64,000 bases of DNA from Lysinibacillus pakistanensis (GTDB taxonomy: Bacteria > Bacillota > Bacilli > Bacillales_A > Planococcaceae). Each line of letters begins with the position of its first letter. Positions within the stretch are counted from its first letter, which is position 1. Made by a program: the position numbers and the translations under genes. The stretch is taken from assembly GCA_001312325.1 (NCBI GenBank), contig BBDJ01000010.1, positions 86,299 to 150,298 of the forward strand. Reading direction: 5' to 3'. Of the stretch, positions 1 to 8,777 are shown piece after piece. Under the pieces are notes generated by a model, which made no database searches, was not told the DNA's origin, and was given only the letters and a program-made list of their open reading frames with translations.

Positions 1-378
1 AAACCTTATATCCAAGGAGAAATCCCTCTGATAAAAGATGGACATCTTGAGAACCCTCCAAAGGGCAAGGTGAATGAAACCTTAAAAGATGGTCAAGAGT
101 TACCATATTGTGGTGGAATTCGTATTATTCATACACCAGGTCATACGTCTGGACATATAAGCCTGTATTTACAACAGAGTAAAACGTTGATTGCCGGGGA
201 TTCAATGTACAGTGTCAATGGGGTAATTGAAGGAATTCATATCCCGACAGTACTGGATTTACATGAAGCTCAGCTTTCTATAAAGAAATACTTAGATTTC
301 GATATAGAATCCGTGATTTGTTACCATGGAGGTCTAAGTAAGGGAAATATTAAGGAACAAATTCAAAAAGTAATTTGA
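1..378 (+). CDS. Metallo-beta-lactamase-fold hydrolase, C-terminal part
   Basis: Open from the left edge, so the N-terminal half is outside the window. The visible 125 residues match the C-terminal half of an MBL-fold hydrolase: HTPGHTSGH carries a metal-binding histidine of the fold, AGDSMY the bridging aspartate, and CYHGG the last metal histidine. Family members use two metal ions to hydrolyse thioesters, lactones or similar bonds. The substrate cannot be told from this fragment. It ends at a TGA and has no obvious operon partner, since the next gene lies on the other strand. Confidence 0.8.
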   Translation, partial: KPYIQGEIPLIKDGHLENPPKGKVNETLKDGQELPYCGGIRIIHTPGHTSGHISLYLQQSKTLIAGDSMYSVNGVIEGIHIPTVLDLHEAQLSIKKYLDFDIESVICYHGGLSKGNIKEQIQKVI

Positions 379-620
379 TTTTGTTAATTTTGGAGGTACG
401 GAAAAAAAGGCTTTTCATTCAATAAACTAGTTTTGTATTACTAATGATAGAATGTTTCAAAGAATTTACTAAAAAGGCCATTACGCATATCTTAACTTCT
501 TCACAAGCGATTTTATGATGCCGAAAATCAGAAGAAAGTAAAAATATGCTAGTAAATGAAGCAATGGTGTCTGGTGGAACACTCTATAGTGCCCCTTACC
601 TAACAACGAATTTGTAGCTT
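379..620. other. Intergenic region without a clear gene
   Basis: No convincing gene. A short open stretch around 505-617 (ending near YLTTNL) might be the tail of a decayed gene, but I do not recognise it. A terminator-like hairpin follows. Confidence 0.4.
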
Positions 621-684
621 AAAAAAATGGTTAGAGTATGCAAACTGGTATTAATAAGGTTGCTACATCCTAACCATTTTTTAT
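621..684. terminator. Hairpin with A-tract and T-tract flanks
   Basis: AAAATGGTTAG pairs with CTAACCATTTT across a loop of about 35 bases, flanked by A and T runs. It could work in both directions between the convergent genes. Confidence 0.55.
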
Positions 685-717
685 TTAAAAAGGACCTGTA
701 TTTCTAATTTTTTTGAC

Positions 718-988
718 TTAATATAAAGCAATATTTTTTTTGCTATAGGTTAAAAGCATATAGAATAGAAAGACATTGATAAAAAAATGGAGCATATGAA
801 AATGAGTTTGTGTAAAAAAAAGTTGGTGTAAAGAATGACCATGCAGATTGTATTTCTTCATGGCCCTTATAACTGACCCAACGCATTGGTCCTCCAAATT
901 CATTAGATGGATACGATACCAAAAATATAGAAAAGATCGTCAAGCAAATACTAATCCACAATAATTTCTCTTTGCTAGATATTTTCAT
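718..988 (-). CDS. Small membrane protein, frameshifted
   Basis: Reads from an ATG (KISSKEKLLW) preceded by a GGTGG-type ribosome site. One hydrophobic segment (residues ~10-25) is followed by a polar loop; after an 8-A run at 814-821 the frame is lost. The other frame continues with a second hydrophobic segment (FFINVFLFYMLL) to a stop at 718. Joining the frames gives about 89 residues with two membrane spans. No known family is recognised. It lies just downstream of another small two-span protein on the same strand, so the two may be co-transcribed. Confidence 0.45.
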
Positions 989-1029
989 TTTACCACCAAA
1001 TTTCATGTTTTTTATCTTAATGCATTTGT

Positions 1030-1222
1030 TCAAAATTTCTCCTTCTCGTCCTTCCACTCCATATAAAATTTACGATAAATGGGTATTAGGACTAAAATAG
1101 CTACTATGAAAATAAGTATAAGTGTATATTGATTGGAAGGAGCTTGGTTTTTATCAAAAAAAGAGAAAGCCAAGCGCTAATCCAATAATAATACTTAAGG
1201 TACCCGTTATAATGTTTCTCAT
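1030..1222 (-). CDS. Small two-span membrane protein, frameshifted
   Basis: ATG at 1222 begins MRNIITGTLSIIIGLALGF. A 7-T run (coding sense) then shifts into a stop; with six T the frame continues DKNQAPSNQYTLILIF to a TGA at 1030. The product would be about 63 residues with two hydrophobic helices and a charged tail. I do not recognise a family. It precedes the other small membrane protein by about 40 bases. Confidence 0.45.
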
Positions 1223-1243
1223 TTTATATACACCTCTATTTTT

Positions 1244-1706
1244 TCAATGAAAAAATTTAATTAATTGATAATAGGTAACTTCACATTTTTTTACCCAATC
1301 CATTATAAAATTTTTTTGCCTAGGATTTAATTTATTAGGAAGCTTATTTCTAGCAAAATTTATGTTCCCTGCTTTCCTCTGATTTTTGTAATAATTCACC
1401 CTTAAAATCCAATGTTTTAAAAATAATTTGAACACTATAAGCTTTATCTTTATTTGGATACTCTACAAAGCAATCTTTACCAGAATAAATTCCAAATAGC
1501 TCTAAATTATAAACCTCTAAACCAGTTTCCTCAAATACTTCCCTAATGGCCGTTTGTTGAAATGTTTCACCTAATTCCATTAAACCACCAGGTATACACC
1601 AATTATCTACGTCTAGTCGATGCTGTAATAAAATTTGATGTTCCTTTTCAATAATGACACCACAGCCTATTGTTATTAATGTTTCATGACCAATAAAATT
1701 TCTCAT
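1244..1706 (-). CDS. Nudix hydrolase, frameshifted near C terminus
   Basis: Residues ~40-62 carry a full Nudix box: GG, then E five residues on, then REVFEETG (GX5EX7REUXEEXGU). Such enzymes hydrolyse nucleoside diphosphates linked to another group, using Mg bound by the box glutamates. Around 1355-1365 the frame breaks inside a T run; the other frame continues with the usual family ending (NKLPNKLNPRQKNFIMDW). Joined length is about 153 residues, normal for a single-domain Nudix protein. The substrate cannot be predicted. No strong ribosome site precedes the ATG used here, so the start is provisional. Confidence 0.75.
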
Positions 1707-1882
1707 AAATTGTATAAAATCATTGTTATAAACCTTTCTAAAGTAAAATAATATAACAACTGTATCAAATTTCCTGACCTATGTCATCGGAAGTTGGTTA
1801 ATATAACATGGGGAATTTTCCATTTGGTATAATATAGGTAACAGGGATTTGGAATTTAGAAAGGACAGAGGTGAATTATAAA

Positions 1883-2639
1883 GTGGAGTATCTTCAAATG
1901 ACTAGCAATCAGATTGAACAGGAGCATATATGCTGTGCACTAGGTGCTAAGCAATACGAGCAAGCAGTAAAGGAAAAGAAAAATTGGTTAATGGATCGCA
2001 TAAACGATGGGCTGGTTTTTTTTATCGATTGAATGAGCGGGCAAAGGTTTTTATCGAATATTTACCCGCACATCAGGCCTGGGCTCCTATTGAGGCACCG
2101 AATTATATGTATATAAATTGTCTATGGGTTTCAGGTAAATATAAAAATCAGCATCATGCTAGACGATTACTTGAAAAGTGTATAGAGGATGCACAAGCAC
2201 AGGGAATGGATGGGATTGTCCATATAGTAGGAAAGAAAAAGCTTCCTTTTTTTAAGTGATAAACGTTTTTTTTGAGCATTTGGGATTTAAAATTATAGAT
2301 CATGCAGCCCCTTATTTTGAGCTAGCTGTCTATAAATTTAACGACGAAGCTGTTGAGCCATCATTTAAATTTCATACGAGCGATCTAAAATCTCAGAGTG
2401 ATGGTATTATCATATACTATACTGCTCAATGTCCCTTTGCAGTAGGTGTTATAAATGATTTAAGGGATGCTACTGTAAAAAAAAGGCATCCCTTTTCATG
2501 CCTATCAGCTAACCACAAAAGAAGAAGCACAGAATGCACCTATTATTTGGACAACCTTTGGATTATTTTATAATGGACAGTTTGTGACACATGAAATTAT
2601 GAGTGTCAACAAATTTGAAAAGTTTTTAAACACATTATG
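1883..2639 (+). CDS. YoaP-like GNAT acetyltransferase with YoaP C-terminal domain, frameshifted
   Basis: GTG start at 1883 lies about 9 bases after AGAGGTG. The N-terminal part is an acetyl-CoA-dependent GNAT fold: beta-strand INCLWVSG followed by KNQHHARRLL, the acetyl-CoA loop region. The C-terminal part contains AQCPFA and ends near QFVTHEIMSVNKFEKF, resembling the YoaP-specific domain, which has a thioredoxin-like CPxx motif. The frame breaks at 2018-2025 (8 T), about 2248 and about 2477-2485 (8 A), each in a homopolymer. Joined length of about 250 residues matches B. subtilis YoaP. The substrate is unknown. Confidence 0.7.
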
Positions 2640-2648
2640 AATAAGCAT

Positions 2649-2813
2649 TTATATTCTTTTCAAGAAAAGTAATAGCATAGCAAAAACACAAATACCTAAT
2701 AAATACCCGAGGCTAATTGACCAAGAGAAAAAAATCAAATAAGATATAGATAAGAATTGTTGTAAACAAAAAGCCGAGAGCGATACCAGACAACTGTTTT
2801 TTTTAACATTCAT
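2649..2813 (-). CDS. Small two-span membrane protein, frameshifted
   Basis: ATG at 2813 follows a GAGAGAGG ribosome site. With two extra A removed from an 8-A run (coding sense) and one T from a 7-T run, the protein reads as about 53 residues: MNVKK, then GIALGFLFTTILIYILF, then SISLGYLLGICVFAMLLLFL, ending KRI. Two hydrophobic helices with a short link suggest an integral membrane miniprotein. No family is recognised. Confidence 0.45.
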   Translation of the reverse strand: MNVKKNSCLVSLSAFCLQQFLSISYLIFFSWSISLGYLLGICVFAMLLLFLKRI

Positions 2814-2961
2814 TCCTCTCTCTCCTAACATGATTAATTATAGTTATAGTGTTATTTATATTATATAGTATATCCTTAATTTTGGTAATTGGTAAGTACG
2901 GGATAGAACCGTATGTAGAGAATAGCCTTAGTGTTAACGTTATAGAAAGGTGGCAATTATT

Positions 2962-3300
2962 TTGAAAATAAGTAAACAAAATGCAGAGCATTATTGTTGG
3001 GGAGAACTATGTGATGGCTGGCATCTAGTTAAAAATAAAAAGCTTAGTATAATTCATGAGCGTATGCCAGCTAAAACAACAGAAATTAACCATTATCATC
3101 ATCATGCACAACAATTTTTCTTTGTTCTGTCTGGCACCGCAACAATTGAAATTAACGGCAATCCCACTATATTACAGGAGGGTGAAGGAATTGAAGTTCC
3201 CCCTTTAACACCGCATCAAATGCAAAATAATACAGAGAAAGATCTAGAGTTTTTAGTTATTTCACAGCCAAATAGTAGAGGCGATCGCATTCCACTATAA
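2962..3300 (+). CDS. Cupin-domain protein
   Basis: TTG at 2962 lies about 8 bases after GAAAGGTGG, which favours it over the upstream GTG at 2950. The 112-residue product is one small beta-barrel cupin. HYHHHAQQFFFVLSG (residues ~43-57) gives metal-binding histidines of cupin motif 1, and VPPLTPHQM (residues ~80-88) gives motif 2. Single-domain cupins of this size bind a metal and act as isomerases, dioxygenases or sugar-binding proteins. The substrate is not predictable. The gene is intact, unlike most of its neighbours. Confidence 0.75.
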   Translation: MKISKQNAEHYCWGELCDGWHLVKNKKLSIIHERMPAKTTEINHYHHHAQQFFFVLSGTATIEINGNPTILQEGEGIEVPPLTPHQMQNNTEKDLEFLVISQPNSRGDRIPL

Positions 3301-3373
3301 GATGATTCATTCTTTTGCATGAGGTATTCATTTTCTGAGTCTAGTATAGTAAATGAAACAAAGGGCAGGGGAG

Positions 3374-4069
3374 ATGCTTACAGTGAAAATTACCAAAGTA
3401 AAGCTATATGCATATGATTTACATAAAATGAAGGAATTTTATAGTACACAATTAGGATTTTCAATAATAAAAAAATACCGATCATTATTTTACTGTTGCA
3501 GTCGGTGAAAGTACTATAACGTTTGAAAAAAATTCCTGCTTCCGTACAAAAGCAATATCATTTTGCTTTAAATATTCCATGTAATTTATTTCAACAGGCA
3601 AAAAGCTGGGTAAAAGAGCGTGCGGAAATACTGTTTTCAGCCGAAGAAGATGAAGTATATTTTGACACTTTGAAGGCCTTTTCCTGTTATTTTTATGACC
3701 CAGAAGAAAATATTATAGAGCTCATTGCAAGACAGGAAGTGAATCCTAAAATAGATGCCATGTCTTTTTCATCAGAGCATGTGCTAAGCATCGGTGAAAT
3801 GAATATCACAACAGATACTATTTATTTAGTAGCAAATACATTAAAAAAATATGGAATTATACCAATGAATAATAATGAAATTTGCGCAGATAGTCTTACG
3901 TTTATGGGGAATTATGAGGATGGAGCAAATTTATTATTAGGACCAAGTGAACGTATATGGTATTTTTCAAATAAAAAAAGCGATTGTCAGTCCAATGGAG
4001 ATAGAAATTAATAATCATCTACAACTATGTATGAATGAGAAGGCTGAGTTTACAATTACGCGGCTATAA
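3374..4069 (+). CDS. VOC-family (glyoxalase/bleomycin-resistance fold) protein, frameshifted
   Basis: ATG at 3374 follows an AGGGCAGGGGAG stretch. The start (KLYAYDLHKMKEFYSTQLGF) and FYDPEENIIELI near residue 120 are typical of the paired beta-alpha-beta units of VOC proteins: an N-terminal strand-helix and a strand carrying a metal-ligand glutamate. The frame breaks at a 7-A run near 3468-3474 and again near 3973-3979; the joined protein has about 230 residues with two VOC-like halves. The function could be a metal-dependent lyase, dioxygenase or binding protein. Nothing nearby narrows it. Confidence 0.65.
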
Positions 4070-4170
4070 AAACATCGTTTCCTATGATTAGGTAAAAAAA
4101 CCTTTATATTTGAAGTGTGATTCCGATGCTCCAAGTATAATGTTATTTTATGAATAAGGAGTCCTATTTA

Positions 4171-5163
4171 TTGAAAGCAAAAAGCATTAAATACTATGAA
4201 TTTGGAAATCCCCTAGAGGTTTTAAAGTTTGAAAATAAAACGATTAAGCCACCACAAGCACAAGAAATAATTGTTCGGATGCTAGCACGACCTATAAATC
4301 CATCTGATTTAATTCCAATTTGGGGGAAGTATGCTCATCGAATTTCTTTACCAACTATTCCCGGCTATGAGGGAGTTGGAATCATAGAGGATGTAGGTCC
4401 TTCAGTTTCTCAAAATCTTATCGGTAAACGTGTATTACCTTTACGAGGAGATGGAACTTGGCAGGAGTTTGTTCAAACAAGAGCAGAATTTTCCGTACCA
4501 ATTCCAGATTCAATAGCTGATTTTACCGCTGCCCAAATGTATATTAACCCCATGACGGCTTGGGTTACTTGTACAGAAGTACTGAAACTACGACCAAATG
4601 ATGTTTTATTAGTAAATGCCTGTGGATCTGCGATTGGTCATATTTTTGCACAGCTAGCAAAATTGATTGGTTTTCAGCTTATTGCAGTAACGAGAAATCA
4701 TAAGTATACAGATGATTTACTTCAGCTTGGCGCTTCCTACGTAATTGATACCTCTTTAATACCGCTCTATGAAACAGTAATGGAAATGACTAATGGTCAG
4801 GGAGCTGATGCAGCTATTGATTCTATCGGAGGAACAGCTGGTAATGAGCTTGCATTCTGTGTAAAATCGGGTGGAGAATTTTTAGCGATTGGTCTTTTAT
4901 CAGGTGTACAAGTGAATTGGCAAAGTATTGTAAAGGAGGCCAATGTTAGGGCCAATATGTTCCATTTACGCCATTGGAATAAGCAGGTATCTATAGAAAG
5001 ATGGCAAGAAACATTCCATCAATTAATACACTTGGTGAGTAGTGGTATGTTAAAAATGATGGCAGTTGATTCTCATTATGATTTATTAGACATTCAAAAA
5101 GCAATAAAGTTTGTGGAATCATCCAAAACAACTAAAGGAAAGGTTTTTCTAACAAGCTATTAA
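4171..5163 (+). CDS. MDR-family NAD(P)H-dependent oxidoreductase (enoyl reductase/quinone oxidoreductase type)
   Basis: TTG at 4171 sits 8 bases after AAGGAG; an in-frame ATG at 4150 lacks a ribosome site. The 330-residue product is a medium-chain dehydrogenase/reductase. It has the GroES-like N-terminal domain with RPINPSDL and GYEGVG, then a Rossmann domain with VNACGSAIGHIFAQLAK in place of the usual glycine-rich dinucleotide loop. The zinc ligands of true alcohol dehydrogenases are not evident. The sequence resembles the 2-enoyl thioester reductase/zeta-crystallin branch, which reduces activated double bonds with NADPH. The gene is intact and monocistronic, ending at a hairpin terminator. 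Confidence 0.75.
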   Translation: MKAKSIKYYEFGNPLEVLKFENKTIKPPQAQEIIVRMLARPINPSDLIPIWGKYAHRISLPTIPGYEGVGIIEDVGPSVSQNLIGKRVLPLRGDGTWQEFVQTRAEFSVPIPDSIADFTAAQMYINPMTAWVTCTEVLKLRPNDVLLVNACGSAIGHIFAQLAKLIGFQLIAVTRNHKYTDDLLQLGASYVIDTSLIPLYETVMEMTNGQGADAAIDSIGGTAGNELAFCVKSGGEFLAIGLLSGVQVNWQSIVKEANVRANMFHLRHWNKQVSIERWQETFHQLIHLVSSGMLKMMAVDSHYDLLDIQKAIKFVESSKTTKGKVFLTSY

Positions 5164-5176
5164 AATCCTGTAAAGA

Positions 5177-5211
5177 AACGAAGGGCAGTCTATTATACCC
5201 TTCGTTTTTTT
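5177..5211. terminator. Bidirectional rho-independent terminator
   Basis: AACGAAGGG pairs with CCCTTCGTT, followed by a T run; it separates the convergent oxidoreductase and cysteine synthase genes. Confidence 0.85.
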
Positions 5212-5214
5212 CAC

Positions 5215-6210
5215 TTAAAATAAATCAGTTGATAAATAACGAAGACCAGTATCGGGAAGGATGACCACTATCCTTTTTCCTTTATTCTCAGGACGTTTTG
5301 CAAGAATTGTAGCCGCGAATAGGGCAGCACCTGATGAGGTACCTACTAATAGACCATCTGTTTTCGCTACTGCACGAGCGGCTTCATAGGCTTGAACAGT
5401 TTCTACTTCAAGCACTTCATCAATGATCTCTAAATGAACATTCGATGGAACGCGTGCCTCATCAGCATCAGAGAAGCGATGAACACCCGTGATTTCAATA
5501 ATATCTGGATTATCAACGGTTGCAATGGAGTTAATAGCTGGCTCCACTCCTATAATTTGAATCTTTGAGTTTTTAGATTTTAAGAAGGCACCTACACCAC
5601 TTATTGTCCCGCCCGTCCCTATTGAGGCTACAAAAATATCAATATTACCTTCCGTATCATCCCAAATCTCAGGACCTGTTGTTAGCTTATGAATGTTTGG
5701 ATTAGCCTCATTGTCAAGTTGATTAAGAAATACTACATTTTCCTCACGATTAACGACGGTTTCTCTAAAAACTTTAATTGTTTCTACAAAATCACCGTCC
5801 GTCTCCTCAAAGGCAGTCACCATTTCTGGAACTTCAGAAAATGGTACTACCTCAGTCCCGTATGCCTTTACAACCTTTGTGCGCTCCTCACTTACCCCAT
5901 CCTGCATGTAAATCCGAAGCTTATAACCTTTTGCTGCTGCAATTGCCGCTAGACCAATACCAGTATTTCCACTAGTTGTTTCAATAATTGTTTTGTCCTT
6001 TGTTAAAACACCTTGAGCTTCAGCATCCTCAATCATGGCTTTAGCTATACGATCTTTCACACTATTTGCTGGATTAAAGTATTCTAACTTTACAATAATT
6101 TCAGTTTCAAGCTGTTGTTCTTTGACATATTGATTTAAGGCCAAAAGTGGAGTATGCCCAATTAACTCCGTTATGGATTGCTTTATTTTATTTGCAATTA
6201 CTTGACCCAT
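5215..6210 (-). CDS. cysK: Cysteine synthase (O-acetylserine sulfhydrylase)
   Basis: PLP-dependent enzyme that makes cysteine from O-acetylserine and sulfide in the cytosol. The PLP lysine is in NSVKDR (about residue 52), the substrate loop is TSGNTG, the phosphate-binding loop is GTGGT, and TSSGAA near the end contacts the PLP ring. The length of 331 residues is close to the family norm of about 310. ATG at 6210 is chosen because AGGAG lies 8 bases upstream; the GTG three codons earlier is too close. The gene is intact and monocistronic. A cystathionine-beta-synthase-like family member cannot be excluded. Confidence 0.9.
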   Translation of the reverse strand: MGQVIANKIKQSITELIGHTPLLALNQYVKEQQLETEIIVKLEYFNPANSVKDRIAKAMIEDAEAQGVLTKDKTIIETTSGNTGIGLAAIAAAKGYKLRIYMQDGVSEERTKVVKAYGTEVVPFSEVPEMVTAFEETDGDFVETIKVFRETVVNREENVVFLNQLDNEANPNIHKLTTGPEIWDDTEGNIDIFVASIGTGGTISGVGAFLKSKNSKIQIIGVEPAINSIATVDNPDIIEITGVHRFSDADEARVPSNVHLEIIDEVLEVETVQAYEAARAVAKTDGLLVGTSSGAALFAATILAKRPENKGKRIVVILPDTGLRYLSTDLF

Positions 6211-6481
6211 CAGATCCACTCCTTTTTCCCTACTTAACTTACTTGCATTGTAAGAATTAAACGCATCATATCATCTGAAAGGATTTTAAGCAATGATATT
6301 CCTAATAGAAAGATTGAAAAGGCTGATAGGAAAAATTAATGTATTTTTTTGTAATTTCAACTTTTTATAGTCATACAAAAGTTTGTTTCTTCTTGAAAAT
6401 AAAATCCTTACATTGTTATTTTTGGAAGGCTTACTAATCAGTTATGATAAATATAGCTGATATTTTCATGGGGGGAAAGAA

Positions 6482-7248
6482 ATGAAAGAGACAATAGCTA
6501 AGGTTTGTATAACTGCGGAAACAAAAATAACAATGATGAAGCACAGACCTGTCAATTATTTCTTACAAGCAGTTTTAGGTGGCCTTTTTATCGGCTTTGG
6601 CATTTTGCTTATCGTCACAATTGGTGGTTTGTTTGATCCTGCTGGCGTACCAAGTATGAAAGTTGTACAAGGTTTATCTTTTGGCGTGGCGCTTAGTATG
6701 GTGATGATGGCTGGAGCAAATTTATTCACAGGGGATAATTTAGTTTTATCAATTAGTACATTATCCAAAAAAATCTACACCCCTAGAAATGATAGGTATT
6801 TGGACATTTAGCTACATAGGAAATTTTTGTGGCTCCCTATTAGGCGCTGGGTTATTTTTTTATGCAGGGCTTGCGGTGGGAGATACAGCCAATTATGTTG
6901 AAAAAAATAGCTACTGTTAAGATGAATGGCGGATTTGTCGCCCTTTTATGCCGAGGAATCCTGTGTAATCTGCTTGTCTGTTTAGCAGTATGGTGTGCCT
7001 ATAAATTAAAAACAGAAATTGCAAAATTAGCTATGATTTTTTGTTGTATTTTTCCATTTATTACTTCGGGGTTTGAGCATAGCATCGCCAATATGACATT
7101 ATTTTGTCTTGCCCTCTTTATACCTCATGGTGAAATGGTATCGCTGGCGGGAGCCATCGCCAATTTAGTACCTGTTACAATTGGAAATATAATTGGCGGA
7201 GCAATTATTGGTATTATTTATTGGATAAATGGTAGAGAAAGAAGTTAA
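6482..7248 (+). CDS. Formate/nitrite transporter family channel, frameshifted
   Basis: Preceded by GGGGGGAAAG. The first frame gives the FNT start (two hydrophobic helices, GANLFTGDNLV as the first family signature). The frame breaks at a 7-A run near 6767 and again near 6900; the last frame carries GILCNLLVCLAVW, the second FNT signature, and four further helices. The joined protein has about 255 residues and six spans, matching FocA/NirC/FdhC pentameric channels for formate, nitrite or hydrosulfide. Which ion is carried cannot be told. The stop codon is fused to a repeat element. Confidence 0.8.
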
Positions 7249-7456
7249 AGCCTCTGGCGGATGTCGCGTAATCGGAAAGGAGTTAATGTTAGCGTAAAAT
7301 CAATCATCGCATCCATGCGATAACGGCTAACTGACCTGCATCGGTAAAAAAACGCCACGTCCTGTGGCTTTACCGAAATGACCGACATCGTGTCGGCCCT
7401 CACGCAGGCCTAAGCACAAAGCCGATTCCTGACGCAATTATGCCGAGGCGTAATTG
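7246..7456. repeat. Repeat element, copy A (about 211 bp)
   Basis: Begins AAAGCCTCTGGCGGATGTC immediately at the FNT stop codon and ends GACGCAATTATGCCGAGG plus CGTAATTGA. Both ends match the copy at 14557-14748, but the inside is different and contains its own inverted repeats (CGATAACGG/CCGTTATCG-like and GGTAAAG...CTTTACC). The end segments can each fold into a small hairpin. No coding potential. Confidence 0.65.
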
Positions 7457-7679
7457 AAAATGATGAAAATTTAGAATGTCGTTTATAAAAGTAGTAGAGA
7501 AGTCTATTATGATATTGATTGCTAGACTCGTTCTTTTGATATTTTGACTTTAAAATTAATCCTAGATAGAATGGAGAGTAGAGTGGCATAAATGGAATAC
7601 TACTTTTCTTTTCCTACACTGATAATAATGTTAAGAGATTATAGATAGAACAAAGAATGATAGAGAGGAGGAAGTCAAA

Positions 7680-8016
7680 ATGGAGCAGGAAGTGAACCAA
7701 CATACTATTCTTCAAGCGATTTTGGAGCTATCTACTCAAATGCAGGTTATGAAAACTGATCTTCAGCAACAAATTGAAGCGGTGGAAGCTAGATTAGAAA
7801 AAAAGATTGATGCGGTTGAAAGAAGATTAGAAGAAAAAATTGATGCTGTAGAAACAAGATTGGAGGAAAAAAACAAATTTACTGCAAAGCAGATTAGATT
7901 CAGTAGAACAAAATTTAAGTCAGAAGATAGATAGTATGGATACGAAAATGGAAATATTATCTCTTGAACTACTTGAAACAAAGGCAGATGTACGTATGCT
8001 AAAGCGAGCAAAATAA
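7680..8016 (+). CDS. Coiled-coil protein with 11-residue repeats, frameshifted
   Basis: ATG at 7680 follows GAGAGGAGGAAG. After a short start (residues 1-30) the protein runs as a continuous coiled coil built of 11-residue units such as IEAVEARLEKK, IDAVERRLEEK and IDAVETRLEEK. A 7-A run near 7869-7875 shifts the frame. With one A removed the coil goes on (TNLLQSRLDSVEQNLSQKI) to TAA at 8016, giving 111 residues. No enzymatic motif is seen. Such proteins are often annotated as hypothetical; a scaffold or DNA/membrane-associated role is possible. A terminator follows. Confidence 0.6.
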
Positions 8017-8026
8017 ATTTTAATTA

Positions 8027-8055
8027 CCGTATCCTTCGAGGCTACGGTTTTTTTT
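8027..8055 (+). terminator. Rho-independent terminator
   Basis: ACCGTA and TACGGT form a stem with an eleven-base loop followed by eight T, just after the coiled-coil gene. Confidence 0.8.
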
Positions 8056-8152
8056 ATCAAGAGGAGCCTACTCTAAGAGATGGGAAAAACATCTCTAATG
8101 CACTTTATGGTATAATTTTTTTTGGAATAAATGGTCTAGAGGAGTGACAACA

Positions 8153-8579
8153 TTGTTAAAAACAGAGGTATTTGAACAATTAAAAAAATGCGATGAGAGA
8201 GAAGGATGCATTGGCAAAAGGCGTATTGTCGCTGTTGAAATCTGCATTAGATTTAGCGGAGAAGGAAAAGGGAGGGGCTTTATCTTCTGATGAAGAAATT
8301 GCAATTATCAATCGGGAGGTAAAGCAAACAAATCAAGCTTTAGATGGTGCCCAAAATGCAGGAAGAGCGGATTTAATTGAAAAAGAGGAAGCGAAATTAG
8401 TACTATTAAAATCATTCTTGCCAAAGCAATTAACAGAAGAAGAAGTTGCAGAGAAGCTTACAGCGGCTGGAATAGTAAAGGGAATGGGCATGGGAGACGC
8501 AATGAAAATTGCCAAACCTTTGTTAACAGGTCAAGCTGAGGGTGCTGTTATTTCAAAAGTTGTGAAGAGTATTATTTAA
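8153..8579 (+). CDS. YqeY/GatB-domain protein, frameshifted
   Basis: TTG at 8153 lies about 9 bases after GAGGAG. The first codons (MLKTEVFEQLKK) run into a 7-A run near 8183-8189 and shift; the other frame continues AMREKDALAKGVLSLLK to the end at 8579, about 141 residues. The family has two helical parts and resembles the tail domain of the GatB amidotransferase subunit, which contacts tRNA; the precise role of YqeY is not established. In B. subtilis yqeY lies between rpsU and yqeZ. Here that place is empty and this gene stands alone. Confidence 0.75.
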
Positions 8580-8587
8580 ATTGACAA

Positions 8588-8625
8588 AAACGAATTTCCT
8601 TTCGAAGGGGGAAATTCGTTTTCTT
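8588..8625 (+). terminator. Rho-independent terminator
   Basis: AACGAATTTCC pairs with GGAAATTCGTT, followed by T-rich sequence, directly after the YqeY-like gene. Confidence 0.85.
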
Positions 8626-8627
8626 TT

Positions 8628-8698
8628 ATCTTCATTCAGCAAATGTTTTTGTATCGAAAGCGAAGCGGCAGCTACAATTACGTCAAGGCGAAATTGAT
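8628..8698. repeat. Repeat element, copy B (about 71 bp, internally deleted)
   Basis: Left end ATCTTCATTCAGCA and right end CAATTACGTCAAGGCG plus AAATTGAT match the ends of the copy at 14557-14748; the central two thirds are missing or replaced. It sits directly after a terminator. Confidence 0.6.
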
Positions 8699-8745
8699 AA
8701 TGGAATTCTAACTGTTGCTAATTAAAATAACTAATAGTACACTAT

Positions 8746-8765
8746 TAATTAACCACTGGTCAAAT
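8746..8765. promoter_or_regulatory. Operator of the TetR-type regulator, copy 1
   Basis: TTAACCACTGGTCAA at 8749-8763 is a near-perfect dyad (TTRACC-N3-GGTYAA). A 20-bp exact inverse copy lies before the epimerase gene. It ends 12 bases before the regulator ATG and overlaps the start of its ribosome site, consistent with autoregulation. Confidence 0.75.
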
Positions 8766-8777
8766 TAGGAGGGCAAT

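Noticed and set aside
5689..5975. Open frames opposite cysK
   Set aside because: Antisense shadows of a clearly conserved enzyme; no ribosome sites or protein-like composition.
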